Source: an uncultured Prevotella sp.
GTDB lineage: Bacteria > Bacteroidota > Bacteroidia > Bacteroidales > Bacteroidaceae
Assembly: GCA_934230685.1 (NCBI GenBank)
Contig: CAKQFF010000095.1
Coordinates: 1 to 7,443 of the forward strand
DNA: 7,443 nt
Reading direction: 5' to 3'
Positions 7,095 through 7,443 of the stretch are shown piece by piece (the stretch's first letter is position 1; every line of letters begins with the position of its first letter). The notes beneath the pieces were generated by a model. The model had not been told where the DNA came from. It made no database searches and worked only from the letters and a program-made list of their open reading frames with translations. Position numbers and translations under genes: made by a program.

Positions 7095-7443
7095 CAAACA
7101 ATCTTAGAGAAAGGATTATAAGCCTTTTGGATGCGATGAGCGCCGGGGCCTATGAACGTGACGAGGTTATTGGCCTCAGCCTGCTTGCTGCGCTCTCGGG
7201 CGAGAGCATCTTCCTGCTGGGTGTGCCTGGCGTCGGGAAAAGCATGGTGGCGCGGAGACTGAAAATGGCATTCCGCGATGCCCGCAGCTTTGAGTACCTG
7301 ATGAGCCGTTTCAGCACACCGGATGAGATATTCGGTCCGGTTTCCATCAGCAAACTGAAGGACGGCGACACGTATGAGAGAGTGACTGACGGCTATTTGC
7401 CGACAGCGGATATCGTATTCCTGGATGAAATCTGGAAGGCCGG
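7091..7443 (+). CDS. ravA: RavA-type MoxR AAA+ ATPase (5' part, cut by window end)
   Basis: The first 117 residues of a MoxR-family AAA+ ATPase, running off the right edge. Walker A is GVPGVGKS (44-51) and Walker B is VFLDE (109-113). Segments LLAALSGES (31-39), [16 protein letters not shown] (68-83) and LDEIWKAG (111-118) are near-identical to Escherichia coli RavA, so the RavA subfamily is clear; strict orthology is not. RavA forms hexamers. In E. coli it works with the VWA-domain protein ViaA and binds the inducible lysine decarboxylase; the pair affects respiratory-complex maturation and aminoglycoside sensitivity. Here the gene starts on the ATGA overlap with the SNF2 ATPase, an arrangement not found around E. 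coli ravA, so a different client is likely. ATG 7091 fits the RavA N-terminal length. The sensor, arginine finger and C-terminal LARA region lie outside the window. Confidence 0.93.
   Translation, partial: MTNNLRERIISLLDAMSAGAYERDEVIGLSLLAALSGESIFLLGVPGVGKSMVARRLKMAFRDARSFEYLMSRFSTPDEIFGPVSISKLKDGDTYERVTDGYLPTADIVFLDEIWKA

Overview
The window looks like chromosomal accessory DNA from a member of the Bacteroidales. Three signs support this. The left-edge promoter resembles the Bacteroidetes pattern (a TTG near -33 and TAaTTTG near -7). Gene starts lack Shine-Dalgarno sequences and are preceded by A/T-rich DNA. The broken gene at the left ends in a winged-helix tail of a type common in Bacteroidales AlbA_2/Fic-type regulators. 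The genus cannot be read from the sequence. All supported genes lie on the + strand.

Left margin (1-462): a promoter with an overlapping palindrome, then the C-terminal scrap of a helix-turn-helix protein carrying an in-frame stop, then a convincing intrinsic terminator (338-387) and a short leader that can fold. This is a decayed boundary that insulates the genes to the right from upstream transcription.

Right part (463-7443): one tightly packed gene series. In order: a PPP-type metallophosphatase; a small zinc-ribbon protein; a possible 63-residue ORF starting on an ATGA overlap; an intact ADP-ribosylglycohydrolase; a 107-residue helical protein of unknown function overlapping it; a 1358-residue SNF2-family ATPase; and, on another ATGA overlap, the start of a RavA-type MoxR AAA+ ATPase cut off by the window end. 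Gaps are 14-144 nt and no terminator is visible between genes, so co-transcription is likely.

Interpretation (inference): the set joins two 'eraser' enzymes (dephosphorylation and ADP-ribose removal) and small unknown proteins to a DNA-translocase-like SNF2 protein coupled to a RavA/MoxR ATPase. MoxR ATPases normally work with a von Willebrand A (VWA) partner, which would be expected just beyond the right edge. The arrangement resembles multi-component NTP-dependent conflict or stress systems, but nothing in the window proves a defence role. The SNF2-RavA pair is the strongest candidate for a little-described functional unit.
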